Origin: an uncultured Clostridium sp.
Lineage (GTDB): Bacteria > Bacillota > Clostridia > Clostridiales > Clostridiaceae
NCBI RefSeq assembly: GCF_910588715.1
Contig: NZ_CAJURG010000007.1
Coordinates: forward strand, 1 to 64,000
Direction of reading: 5' to 3'
DNA length: 64,000 nucleotides
The notes under the pieces are model-generated. The model worked only from the letters and a program-made list of their open reading frames with translations. It ran no database searches and had not been told where the DNA came from. The first letter of the stretch is position 1; each line of letters opens with the position of its first letter. Shown piece by piece: positions 25,959-35,777 of the stretch. Both the position numbers and the translations under genes were made by a program.

Positions 25959-26034
25959 GTGCTTTTAATTACTTTTTCTCAATTTTTAACCATCAAATTA
26001 TATTTTACTTAATAAATCCTTATTGAATAAAAAA

Positions 26035-26070
26035 TTCCTCATAAGAAATTATTTTCTTTCTTATGAGGAA
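26035..26070 (-). terminator. Terminator of the M60 protease/LPXTG protein transcript
   Basis: Fourteen-bp stem TTCCTCATAAGAAA/TTTCTTATGAGGAA (26035-26048 with 26057-26070), followed on the minus strand by TTTTTTATTC, just after the LPXTG protein stop codon. Confidence 0.88.
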
Positions 26071-26078
26071 AATTTATT

Positions 26079-27761
26079 TTATTGCTTTTTCTTTTCTCTT
26101 ACTAAATACATACCACTTCCAGCAATTAAAAGTGCTATAAATATAGTTATTCCATAGAAAATTCCTTGTCCTGTTTGTGGTAAATCATTTTTATTATCAT
26201 TGTTATTACCTGATTCATCTGGATTTTCCGGATTGCTTGGAACACTTGGTTTTACTGGCTCATCCGGATTTTCTGGATTACTTGGTACATCTGGATTTCC
26301 TGGCTCAGATGTATTATCTTTTATAATTATATCTTGTATTGTTATAATATTCCCTTTATTTTCTTCTGTTAATTCAAATCTTGTTTCAAGCTCTGCTATT
26401 TCGTTTCCTGTTAATGAATCAATTTGTTTTAATATATATTTACCTGGCTTTTCTACTTCATAAGATATTTCTCCATTTTTATCACTTTCTAAAGTAGAAA
26501 TATATATAAGTTCCTCAGAATCCGATCTAAATAATCTATTTTTAACTTCAACTTTGTATAAGTTAAACTTCTTACCAACTACTATATTTCCTTTGCTATT
26601 TGTTACAGTTGCCTTAAATTTATATCCCTTATTTTCTACATCAGGATTATCTGGAATAGATGCATCTTCAACAATTAAAGTAATTTCCTTTTCACTTATT
26701 TTTCTAAATCTATCTGTTGCTACAGCAGTTATAATATAACTTCCAGGATTAGTTAAATCATAATCTCCATTTATTTCAACATAAATAGATCTTCCTAAAT
26801 AATCAACTGCTGTTATATAATCATTTAAATTAATATTGTCTCCAGCTGAAATAGTTAATTTATTACTATCACTATTGTTAACACTTATTATTGGGCTATT
26901 TTCATCATCACCTAATATATCTTCAACAATTACTATTGCTGTTAAAGAACTACTATTTTCTTCTGAATCAGCTACGCTATAAGTTATTGAATAACTACCT
27001 ACTATTTTGGTATTTACTTTACCTTCAACAGAAACCTTATCGTTAGAAATTACCCCATCTTCTTCATCCGTAACTTCAATATAGCTTTTTGGATCAAAAC
27101 TATCATACTTAGATATTATTATTTTTCCATCAGCTATAGCGTTTGATTTTTTTAAACTAATTATTGGTGATGAGCTTATAGTTAACTTATCTTCACTTAA
27201 ATTAGCCATATCAATTCCACTAATCTCTTTATTAGTATCATTAACTACATAACTATAAGCAATTCCATCACTATTTAGCTTAGCATCAATAGAATATGCA
27301 GAACTTCCACCTGAAACCTTAGAAACATTTATTTCACATATATCTAAAATTCCTCCTACTTTATTTAAAGCCTCTTTAGAAACAATAAAAAGTTCCATAT
27401 TTTTTTTATCGTTGCTCATTTTTACATGCGTTTTTACATCATTTGAATCAGAAGTTACAGTCCAATTAATGCTATCTTCTTCAAATTTAGCATTTCCATT
27501 TATACCAATGCTTAATTGTAATGATTTCACTACGGGTGTAAAATTATTTAATGAAATTTTTACCTTATCTTTATTTAATTTTTCTACATTTAATTCTACT
27601 GAAGGATTATTAACCTTGCTATTTTCCGCAGAACTATTTTTAGAATATGCAACCAAGCTAATAAAAATTGTAAATATCATTATTAAAGGTATAATTCTTT
27701 TACTAAATTTTTCTTTAGAGTTTATTTTATTAGATTTATTTTGGTACTTTTCTTTTTTCAT
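26079..27761 (-). CDS. LPXTG wall-anchored protein with cohesin-like and Ig-like domains
   Basis: 560 residues. A long signal peptide (hydrophobic core about 22-40) is followed by a domain (about 50-200) whose beta-strand pattern (VKISLNNFTPVVKSLQLSI, then VGGILDICEINVS) resembles cohesins. Two Ig-like DUF5011-type repeats (about 205-283 and 287-372) and a Cna_B/prealbumin-like domain (about 377-490) precede a Pro/Asn/Glu-rich spacer with repeated PSNPENPDE. The C-terminus has LPQTG (about 527-531), a membrane helix and KKKQ, so sortase would link it to peptidoglycan. It follows the dockerin-containing M60 protease by 25 bp. A scaffold role is my inference; the cohesin match is by eye. Confidence 0.75.
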   Translation of the reverse strand: MKKEKYQNKSNKINSKEKFSKRIIPLIMIFTIFISLVAYSKNSSAENSKVNNPSVELNVEKLNKDKVKISLNNFTPVVKSLQLSIGINGNAKFEEDSINWTVTSDSNDVKTHVKMSNDKKNMELFIVSKEALNKVGGILDICEINVSKVSGGSSAYSIDAKLNSDGIAYSYVVNDTNKEISGIDMANLSEDKLTISSSPIISLKKSNAIADGKIIISKYDSFDPKSYIEVTDEEDGVISNDKVSVEGKVNTKIVGSYSITYSVADSEENSSSLTAIVIVEDILGDDENSPIISVNNSDSNKLTISAGDNINLNDYITAVDYLGRSIYVEINGDYDLTNPGSYIITAVATDRFRKISEKEITLIVEDASIPDNPDVENKGYKFKATVTNSKGNIVVGKKFNLYKVEVKNRLFRSDSEELIYISTLESDKNGEISYEVEKPGKYILKQIDSLTGNEIAELETRFELTEENKGNIITIQDIIIKDNTSEPGNPDVPSNPENPDEPVKPSVPSNPENPDESGNNNDNKNDLPQTGQGIFYGITIFIALLIAGSGMYLVREKKKQ

Positions 27762-27786
27762 GATACTCCTCCTTACAGTATATTTA

Positions 27787-30700
27787 TTATCTATTTTCTG
27801 TAATATTGTTAATTATAGATTCCTTAATTTCAATTGCTTTAATATTATTAGATGTTATATTTCTAGTTTTTCCAGATGTTAAGCTTATTTCTGGTAATAT
27901 ATCTGGCACTGCAATTTTAAATGTATCACTTACAAGTCTTTGTCCACCTTCTAATGCATCAGCACTATCAGTTCTATATAATTCAGCAAATATTTCCGTA
28001 TTGTTTTCCATAAAGCTAGCTGAATTTTCTGGCTCAACCCAATAAATCCAATTTCCCTCTGCTATTTCTTCTAAATTACCATTATCCGGCACCTCAGCTA
28101 AAAGTATTCCATCATATTTATCTGCAATATGCTCTTCTTTTTGATTAAGTACTAAAGGTACGTTAAATGCAGGATTTCCTCTATATTCTCCAGTTATAAT
28201 TATAGAACCTGCTGGAATTGACTTTTGCTCATTTTCCTCTGTTTCAGGATTATCAACCTGATATACATAAGATTCCTTTAGTATTCCTATACCATTTTTA
28301 TAATTAATATTATCATCAGCAACACCAATTTCAATATTATCCCCTGGTGGTGTTATTAGCTCAAGCTCTGCTGCTGATATATTTTTTGTTTCTAAGGCAG
28401 TTATCTTAACATATCTTGCATTATATGCATTTAATTGATTTCCACCAGTAACTCCTTCTTTATCAAAATAAATAGTTGATGTAGGATTTTCAGCTGTTAA
28501 ACTTAAAGTTCCTTCTTTAGTAGTTATCCAGTTTACTCCATCCTTACTAACTTCTATTTTATATTTTTTAAGAGCACTATTAACTATAGATTCCTTTTTA
28601 AATATAAATCCAGTAGTTTGAACTGGAGCTGTGTATTTAATACCAACTAAAGTTTTCATTTCTGTAGTATCTAATATTAAATATGGATTATTATTTGGAT
28701 TCATTTCAATACCATGAACTGAACTATTATATTCTGACTTATTTAACATTCTACCTTCATAAGCAGTATTATTATTATTATCATCTAAAGCAAGTTTTAA
28801 GTCTTCATTACCTTCAAAAGAATGAATATCATTTTTATCTTCATTTATACTTATAGTATTAGTAGTTAACAATGTGCTAGACTTTGCTAATCCACCTTCA
28901 TGACGTATTTTAACAGTTCCTATTTCAACTTCATTAGTTGGATTTAAATTATAATCATATGCAATTGCTGAATATTTAACAACTCTATTATTTATATTAT
29001 CAGCTATATCAGTATAAACAGTTTCTTTTTCATTCTTGTTTCTTACAATAAATCCACAAGGTTCACCATTTCTATAAATTTCATATCCTAAAATATTATC
29101 ATCACTTTTATCTACTGATAGATTAATTGAAACCTTTTTATCATTAACATAAGAACCATTTATAATTTTATTTCCCTTAGAATCTACCCCAAATTCAGCT
29201 GATAGAGTAGTGCCTTCTTCCATATCTGCAGTTCCTGCCATCCTCATTCTTCTTGCTTCATCATTTATATATTGAATTTTTTTAGTTTCTTTAGGGAATT
29301 GAGCTACATATTCTAATGTTGTATCATTTGCTACTATCCCATGAGATTGATAGAAATTTGTTAAATCCTTTCCTGCAACCTTAGAAGTCATCCTAATTAA
29401 CAATTGATCCCTATCAGCATTTAATTTTTCCTCTTCAGTCATCTCTCTATATGCTCTATTTAATTTAGCAAAATAAGAATCATTATTTAAATTATCATCA
29501 AAACCATTAATTAACATCTTGTAAGTGCTATTGTTTTCATATGCTAAGTAAGGTTGCCATAACATATTTAATACTACACCTCTATTAGTAGATAACCCTA
29601 ACGTATTTGAAGTAACTTTTTCATATAAGGCATTCATTGCTGATGCATATGGAGTATCTTGATCAAGCATACTCGAAGTAATAGCTACCATTAAGTTATT
29701 ACTTGTTTCTGGATAAATTCTAGATCCAATATCCATAACATGTCCCATTTCATGTCCTATTAGAGCACCATAAAGATGAGCCTCATTTGGATTTGTTACA
29801 TTTCCTTCTGAATCGAATTTAAAAGGTACACCTTGCATATATCCAGCAGATCCAAAACCAACACCTATATGATGCCCTGATGCATAAGCTGCAGCCCCCA
29901 TCATCATTCTTTGGTATTTAATATTTAATCTAGTTAATGGAGCCTTGTGCTTATTAAAATACTCATTATCTTCCGCATCTATTTCTCCATTATTATTAAA
30001 ATCCTGAACTGATTCAAATACTCCTTTTTTAGCAAACCCAACCTTAACTTCTTGTTCCCAAGCTAAAAGTGCATTGTAAACTCTTTCTACTTGAGCATCT
30101 TCGTTTCCAACTAATCCATTTTCAATTCCCTTTAATATTTCTGATGCTGGTAAAGTTAAAGTAAATCTATCTCCTTCAATATCAGTGCTATTTAAAGGTG
30201 ATGTTTTTTCATCATAAGGATATATATTATTTATCTTATCAGTGTCACTAATATTTGTTGGATAAATATTTTTAATGTTTGCCATATAATTTCTTAACTC
30301 TGATATATATGCTCTTATTTTTTCTTTAGATTCATTTTCTTTAGATTCATCATTTATTAAATTATTAACATCTAAATGAGGAATATCTGTAACTCCACTT
30401 AAACGAATTTGTATATTTGCACTAGTGCTACCTGATGTAACTCTTGCCATTACTTGACCACCTTTTTCTACATCTGCAGATATAATTGATGGTATAGTAA
30501 TTTCAGTTCTACCTGGTCTTATAGTAACAGTTCCCCCTTGATATTGTCCTGGAAGACCATAATTTTGAAGAAATGTTATTTGAACCTTAGTATTTGGATC
30601 ACTTGATCCCATGTATACAACTATTTGCTTAGATGTATCATTTTCATCAACACCTGGTCTTGCAACACTTCCTAATGATTGCCAATCATTTTGCATACCT

Positions 30701-33700
30701 AAAGATGGTCCACCACCTCCAGATCTAATACTTGCATCTAGTGTAGTGATCTTTTCTGATACTTGCTTATCATTAAATAACTTTTGTGCAACTTCTAATT
30801 CTAATTGTAAAACAGACTTATCTGGATGATATTCATTGCTTATAGGATCTGGTGTATTTAATCTATTAAATAATTCATCTAAAATCTCTTGAGTTACACT
30901 ATCTTTAAGAACAACCCTTAGATCATCAGTATATAAAGCTTTTATATCATCTGCTAAACTATCATATTCGTAAAATCTAATTTCTGACATTGTTTGTACA
31001 CTTCCACCATATCCAGATGTGTCAACCTTAATTTTATTTGCTGTTATTGGCTCTGATAATTTTACAATATAATATCTATGACCATTAGATACCTTTGATT
31101 GTAATGATGTTGGATAAACGACCTTTTGATTTCCTTCTTCATCCCAATAAGTAACTTTAACTTTATATAAAGACATATTATATCCTTGTTCTAATGTTTC
31201 AGCAAAAGCTATTGTTCCTATAGTATAATTATCATCAAATGTTATTTCAGAACCTCTGTTTGATCCGTAACTAGCTCCTGTATCCCAGTCTTTAACTTTC
31301 CATGAAGTTGTAAAATCACCATCTACTAACGCATATTCCGAATCATAACTTAAAGCTGCATCACCAGTTGCCCATCCGTCAGCATCTAACTTATTACGTA
31401 CATCAATAATATGTGTAGTTCCTATTTCATTTTCATCGGTAGGTCTATTAATAAGTTTATACTCTGACATAACTGGTGGATTTACTGAAGTTGTGCTTCC
31501 TATATATGTGCTAGACATTTTACTAGTTCCTAGATGATTGGTTGCAGTTGCCCTAACCTCATAAGATGCATTATCCTCAAGATCATTTATTGTATAACTG
31601 TGGCTTCTTACTAACTTACTCTTATCTGGATTAGTTACTTCAATACTATCTTCAGTTACCTTTTTATTATCATCATTAGCCTTTATCCAACTTTTATCTG
31701 TATCTCCTACTTTTCTATAATAAATATCAAATTCTCTAGCTTGTATATGATTTTCCCAACTTACAGTAAATGATTTATATCCTTGAACTGTTGTTAAGTT
31801 TCTTGGTGGTTCTGGTGATGTTATTGGAATAACTTGTATTTCAGATACTGTTCCTTTATATCCATCATAATAACTTTGAATTATGTTGTAATTAGAGTCT
31901 ACATTATCAGGCTTTCCATCAAAAGCTGATGGATTTTTAGTTGCATCCTCATATCCACTGCTCCACTCTCCATTTAATGATTGAATACTAACTCTATAGA
32001 CATCGTAAGGCTTAATATCTTTATCTAATATATTTATATTTGGTTTATTTGTTTGAAGCTTTTTAGTCTTTGTAATATTTCCATTTTCATCAAGCTTTTG
32101 ATACATAACTTCATATGCTGTTACATTTGGTTGTGCATCCCATGTCAATGTTATTCTCTCATCATGTAAATTAGTTGATGTTTCAACTGTTTTTATTTGA
32201 GGAATATTCATATCTGGCTTTGGAATTTCTTTATAAACATTATTTAAAAATTCTATTTTAGCAATTTCAGAAATTCTTTTATTTCCTCTATTTCCTGTTA
32301 CATTAATAGAAATCTTTTTAACAGCTATTTGCTTTCCAAGTTCTATAATTAAATTTCCCGATTCATCACTTTTAAAAGTTGAAGCTTCAGTTGAGAAATT
32401 TATTGTTTCAATATTTCCATTTTCATCTTCATAAGTTATACTTCCTGAGCTTGGAAGAGATGAATCTTCACTACTTGAAACATCTGCTGATTTTAATAAT
32501 ATTCTTTCCATGTTTACAGCCTTATTGCCTTCAGAAGCCTTAGATAAATCCATATCTATAACTAATGGTAATTCTTTGCTTGGTGCTTCTCCATTATTTT
32601 TAGTTACTGAAACAGATTTATTATTGTCTAAAAATATATCTCTTATATCTGTACCTTCTTCAAACTTTAAGTTATCATCATTAACAACTATTTTATTTAA
32701 GTCTAATATTGCATCAGTATTAACTATTTCTACATCGCCAATAGTTGATCCTATATTTTCATTAACATAAGTTAAATCAGCAATATTAACCCTTCCATCT
32801 TTGTTAATGTCATATTTTGAATTAGATGATCCTATATTTTCAAATACTAAATTATAATCACCCATATCTATTTTTCCATCGCCATTAACATCTCCAGCTA
32901 AAAATACACCATTGTATTTTAAAGTTTCATTATAGTTATTTCCTAATATTACTCTTTTTGAAAAATCTTTTATTTCTATATTATCTACCTTAGTATCTAT
33001 ATAACTTTCAGACTTAATTTCAGCACTATATGTTCCAAGATCTAACTTCTCAATTGTAATGTGTAAGAAATATATATCCTTTTCTTCATCCTCTAACAAT
33101 TGCTTCTTTGAATTTAATTTTTCAATCTTATATGTTGCTCCATTATCTAAAACTCCATAATCATTTACTAAGCTAGATATTTTCCCAATCTTTTCATTTC
33201 CTTTAAAAAGATTAATATTTATTGAATCAGTATTAATTATTGGCATATTAAAATTAATATCAAATTCTAACTTACCATAATTCTTTTTTCCCTCAGAAAA
33301 AGTAAATTTATTTTTATCTTCAACTTCACCTTTATCTTCTTCTGTATTTTCTGTTGTTGTGTCAACTTCATTTTCATTATCGTTTTTTTCATCTTCTACA
33401 GTTAAATTCTCTTTGTCTTCTTTTTCTTCTAATTTCTCATCAGAAGTTATACTGTCTCCTTCAGTTGAAGAAATATTATCTTTAATTAATGTTTCTTCAG
33501 AATCCGAATTGTCATCCTTTTCATCATAAGATCCATTTTCTAAATTATCATTTTGATTAAGATTACTATTATTAGAATCATTACTTTCTATATTAGTATT
33601 ATTATTTTCAATTTTATCAGTATCTTCAACAATTACTTCAGTAGAATTATTAATCTGTTGATTAATGTTATTAGAATCATTTACTTTAGTACCCGATTTC

Positions 33701-33777
33701 ATAGCTTCAACTGACATAGTAGTTAAATTAGTTGTTGCTAATGCAGTTGCAATAGTGCATGATACTATTTTTTTCAT
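27787..33777 (-). CDS. Secreted M60-family (enhancin-like) metalloprotease with dockerin, FN3 and F5/8C domains
   Basis: 1996 residues with a signal peptide (1-25) and an acidic Asn/Glu/Asp linker (30-165). A type I dockerin pair of calcium loops lies at about 294-342 (DVNGDGKIDMGD and DINKDGRVNIAD). Then come a discoidin-like region (357-510), FN3-like domains (527-615 and 650-750), an F5/8C-like domain (770-930) and the M60 part (1030-1510) with the zinc motif HEMGH at 1342-1346 and a probable Glu ligand at 1357. An FN3-like domain (1545-1620) and a CBM32-like F5/8C domain (1660-1810) follow. M60 enzymes cut O-glycosylated proteins such as mucin. There is no LPXTG. The dockerin near the N-terminus is unusual, since it is normally C-terminal. 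Confidence 0.88.
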   Translation of the reverse strand: MKKIVSCTIATALATTNLTTMSVEAMKSGTKVNDSNNINQQINNSTEVIVEDTDKIENNNTNIESNDSNNSNLNQNDNLENGSYDEKDDNSDSEETLIKDNISSTEGDSITSDEKLEEKEDKENLTVEDEKNDNENEVDTTTENTEEDKGEVEDKNKFTFSEGKKNYGKLEFDINFNMPIINTDSININLFKGNEKIGKISSLVNDYGVLDNGATYKIEKLNSKKQLLEDEEKDIYFLHITIEKLDLGTYSAEIKSESYIDTKVDNIEIKDFSKRVILGNNYNETLKYNGVFLAGDVNGDGKIDMGDYNLVFENIGSSNSKYDINKDGRVNIADLTYVNENIGSTIGDVEIVNTDAILDLNKIVVNDDNLKFEEGTDIRDIFLDNNKSVSVTKNNGEAPSKELPLVIDMDLSKASEGNKAVNMERILLKSADVSSSEDSSLPSSGSITYEDENGNIETINFSTEASTFKSDESGNLIIELGKQIAVKKISINVTGNRGNKRISEIAKIEFLNNVYKEIPKPDMNIPQIKTVETSTNLHDERITLTWDAQPNVTAYEVMYQKLDENGNITKTKKLQTNKPNINILDKDIKPYDVYRVSIQSLNGEWSSGYEDATKNPSAFDGKPDNVDSNYNIIQSYYDGYKGTVSEIQVIPITSPEPPRNLTTVQGYKSFTVSWENHIQAREFDIYYRKVGDTDKSWIKANDDNKKVTEDSIEVTNPDKSKLVRSHSYTINDLEDNASYEVRATATNHLGTSKMSSTYIGSTTSVNPPVMSEYKLINRPTDENEIGTTHIIDVRNKLDADGWATGDAALSYDSEYALVDGDFTTSWKVKDWDTGASYGSNRGSEITFDDNYTIGTIAFAETLEQGYNMSLYKVKVTYWDEEGNQKVVYPTSLQSKVSNGHRYYIVKLSEPITANKIKVDTSGYGGSVQTMSEIRFYEYDSLADDIKALYTDDLRVVLKDSVTQEILDELFNRLNTPDPISNEYHPDKSVLQLELEVAQKLFNDKQVSEKITTLDASIRSGGGGPSLGMQNDWQSLGSVARPGVDENDTSKQIVVYMGSSDPNTKVQITFLQNYGLPGQYQGGTVTIRPGRTEITIPSIISADVEKGGQVMARVTSGSTSANIQIRLSGVTDIPHLDVNNLINDESKENESKEKIRAYISELRNYMANIKNIYPTNISDTDKINNIYPYDEKTSPLNSTDIEGDRFTLTLPASEILKGIENGLVGNEDAQVERVYNALLAWEQEVKVGFAKKGVFESVQDFNNNGEIDAEDNEYFNKHKAPLTRLNIKYQRMMMGAAAYASGHHIGVGFGSAGYMQGVPFKFDSEGNVTNPNEAHLYGALIGHEMGHVMDIGSRIYPETSNNLMVAITSSMLDQDTPYASAMNALYEKVTSNTLGLSTNRGVVLNMLWQPYLAYENNSTYKMLINGFDDNLNNDSYFAKLNRAYREMTEEEKLNADRDQLLIRMTSKVAGKDLTNFYQSHGIVANDTTLEYVAQFPKETKKIQYINDEARRMRMAGTADMEEGTTLSAEFGVDSKGNKIINGSYVNDKKVSINLSVDKSDDNILGYEIYRNGEPCGFIVRNKNEKETVYTDIADNINNRVVKYSAIAYDYNLNPTNEVEIGTVKIRHEGGLAKSSTLLTTNTISINEDKNDIHSFEGNEDLKLALDDNNNNTAYEGRMLNKSEYNSSVHGIEMNPNNNPYLILDTTEMKTLVGIKYTAPVQTTGFIFKKESIVNSALKKYKIEVSKDGVNWITTKEGTLSLTAENPTSTIYFDKEGVTGGNQLNAYNARYVKITALETKNISAAELELITPPGDNIEIGVADDNINYKNGIGILKESYVYQVDNPETEENEQKSIPAGSIIITGEYRGNPAFNVPLVLNQKEEHIADKYDGILLAEVPDNGNLEEIAEGNWIYWVEPENSASFMENNTEIFAELYRTDSADALEGGQRLVSDTFKIAVPDILPEISLTSGKTRNITSNNIKAIEIKESIINNITENR

Positions 33778-33864
33778 TTACGTTATCTCCCCTTTTTACC
33801 CTAAATTAGTAGAAATTAACACAACATTTATATTTTACCTCATAATTCATCACTTTAAAATCCC

Positions 33865-33893
33865 ATTTTAAAACATTTTATCTAAATTTTCAA
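33865..33893 (-). promoter_or_regulatory. Promoter of the M60 protease operon
   Basis: Minus strand -35 TTGAAA (33888-33893), 17-bp spacer, -10 TAAAAT (33865-33870), about 90 bp before the ATG, which has GGGGAGAT upstream. Confidence 0.55.
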
Positions 33894-34004
33894 AGTATTT
33901 TTACTTGTAAGTAATTTTTTAATGAAATTCCACAAAATTTAGACTATTAAAAATAAGACATACATAAATAAGACATAAAAATTAAAAATAATGTTTTTAT
34001 AAAT

Positions 34005-34038
34005 AAAAGCCTAGTAAAAACTATTTTACTAGACTTTT
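34005..34038 (-). terminator. Terminator of the nucleoside transporter operon
   Basis: Stem CTAGTAAAA/TTTTACTAG (34011-34019 with 34024-34032), extended outward by AAAAG/CTTTT with one mismatch. It sits 15 bp after the metallophosphoesterase stop codon. Confidence 0.8.
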
Positions 34039-34052
34039 ATTTCAATATAATT

Positions 34053-34850
34053 TTATTCTCTAAAATTAACAATTCCTAATTCTTTATTGTTAGCTAAAGC
34101 TGAAATTACTTCTACTGATATTTTACCATCTTCATATGTACAAAGATTAATCTTAGAACTCTCTTCAAACCTTACTATTCCATTACTTTCATCATAGCCT
34201 ATAAAACTAAGACTTCCTGCTGTAAAATATGGTTTACCTGCAAAATCTCCTTTAAAGGGGTGGTGAGTATGTCCTACAAAAATTCCAACTATAGAACTAT
34301 CTTTTATTATAATTTCAAAGTCATCATGATAACTAACAGCTGGAGTAGTAAATTGACTTTTTATAAGATGATGATGAGATATTAAAATAGTATCTCCTTC
34401 ATCTCTATTCTTTAATTGATTTTTTAACCAAGTATATTGGTTCTCCGAAATAAATCCATCATTATTTTTATATTGAGAATTATCAAAGCTAATTATTCTT
34501 AACCCATTTATTTTATTTACAGTATTATAAGGAAGATTGCACCTTTTATTAAACCATCCCTTATAAAAAGCTTCCTTATTATCATGATTTCCCAATGTAA
34601 TTATATATGGTATATTATTTAATAATCCTTCTAGTTCATTCTTTAAAAGTTCATAATCTTCATATGTTCCTGATTCTACTAAATCTCCAGTTATAATAAC
34701 AAAATCTATCTCGCTTAAATTAATTTTCTCTAAAGCTTTCTTCATTTGTATTAAAGGACTTGTCATGCTATTAAAGATTGCATTATAACCTTTTTCAGCT
34801 TTAGGATACTCTCTTAAAAAGTGAATATCTGATAAATGTAAAAACTTCAT
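34053..34850 (-). CDS. Calcineurin-like metallophosphoesterase (cyclic-nucleotide phosphodiesterase type)
   Basis: 265 residues with all usual dimetal motifs: LSDIHF (Asp and His, about 7-12), GDLVESG (about 54-60), GNHD (about 86-89), ISHHH and GHTHH. Such proteins hydrolyse phosphomono- or diesters, including 3',5'-cyclic nucleotides (CpdA group); the substrate here is not known. It is the last gene of the nucleoside ABC operon, nine bp after the second permease, which suggests a role in nucleotide or nucleoside use. No signal peptide, so cytosolic. Confidence 0.82.
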   Translation of the reverse strand: MKFLHLSDIHFLREYPKAEKGYNAIFNSMTSPLIQMKKALEKINLSEIDFVIITGDLVESGTYEDYELLKNELEGLLNNIPYIITLGNHDNKEAFYKGWFNKRCNLPYNTVNKINGLRIISFDNSQYKNNDGFISENQYTWLKNQLKNRDEGDTILISHHHLIKSQFTTPAVSYHDDFEIIIKDSSIVGIFVGHTHHPFKGDFAGKPYFTAGSLSFIGYDESNGIVRFEESSKINLCTYEDGKISVEVISALANNKELGIVNFRE

Positions 34851-34859
34851 ATTCTATAC

Positions 34860-35777
34860 CTACTTAATCTTCTTTTTCTTACTTCTTTTAGTTTGTATAC
34901 TAAATAATATAAGTGCAACAATTGTTGCTACATAAGGAATAGAAGCTGTAATTTGTGTTTTTAAAGATGTATTTTGAAGTACATTTCCAGCTGCTTGTGA
35001 GAATCCAAAGAATAAACTTGATAAAAGAACACCAATAGGGTGAGACTTTCCTAAGTTGTTTGCAGCCATAGCAATATATCCACGTCCTGAAGTCATGTTT
35101 TGCATAAATAATGTTACAGTTCCCATAGAAAGAAGAACTCCACCTAATCCACATAATAATCCTGATAAGCTTATTGTAAGAAATTGATATTTTTCTACTG
35201 GAGTACCAAGGCTTCTTGCTGCTTCTTTATTTATACCTATAGCACGCAGTCTATATCCTAATACTGTTTTATATAAAAATATATACATTCCTATAGCTAA
35301 AACAAATGCTAAGTAATCTATAAGTGTTAATCCTGAAAAAATTGTACCTAATACTGGAATATCTTTAATAATAGGTAAATCAATTTTAGGAAGACTTACT
35401 AAGCTTGGGTCATTAAATACTCCCTTTGTTCTAAAAATTATATAAAGTAAATATGTTGTAACACCGCCCATCATAGTGTTAGTTGCCATACCAACAACAA
35501 CTGGTGATGCTTTTAATTTAATTATACAAAATCCAACAATAGCCGATACTATCATTCCACTAATTGCACCTGCAAGCACAGATAAAAATACATTATGAGT
35601 ATAATAATTTGCAACAATACTGAAAAATGCACCTGTTAACATTGTTCCTTCCATTGCAATATTAAAAATACGTACCTTAGAACATATAGCTGCTGCTAAA
35701 GTAACTAATAAAATAGGTGTCATCATACGAAGAGTGGAATTAGCTACCACCGCAAAATAATCTATACTTAATTCCAT
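34860..35777 (-). CDS. Nucleoside ABC transporter permease (second subunit)
   Basis: 305 residues with about 8-9 membrane helices and the BPD_transp_2 family pattern (VRIFNIAMEGTMLTGAFFS, YRLRAIGINKEAARSLG). It resembles the YufQ/BmpC type permease. Its ATG overlaps the stop codon of the preceding permease by one base, so the pair is translationally coupled and forms the heterodimeric channel of a nucleoside importer. Confidence 0.9.
   Translation of the reverse strand: MELSIDYFAVVANSTLRMMTPILLVTLAAAICSKVRIFNIAMEGTMLTGAFFSIVANYYTHNVFLSVLAGAISGMIVSAIVGFCIIKLKASPVVVGMATNTMMGGVTTYLLYIIFRTKGVFNDPSLVSLPKIDLPIIKDIPVLGTIFSGLTLIDYLAFVLAIGMYIFLYKTVLGYRLRAIGINKEAARSLGTPVEKYQFLTISLSGLLCGLGGVLLSMGTVTLFMQNMTSGRGYIAMAANNLGKSHPIGVLLSSLFFGFSQAAGNVLQNTSLKTQITASIPYVATIVALILFSIQTKRSKKKKIK

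Noticed and set aside
26200..26463. Plus-strand frame rich in Gly/Ser/Leu opposite the LPXTG protein spacer
   Set aside because: It is the antisense of the Pro/Asn/Glu repeat region and has no ribosome site or conserved features.
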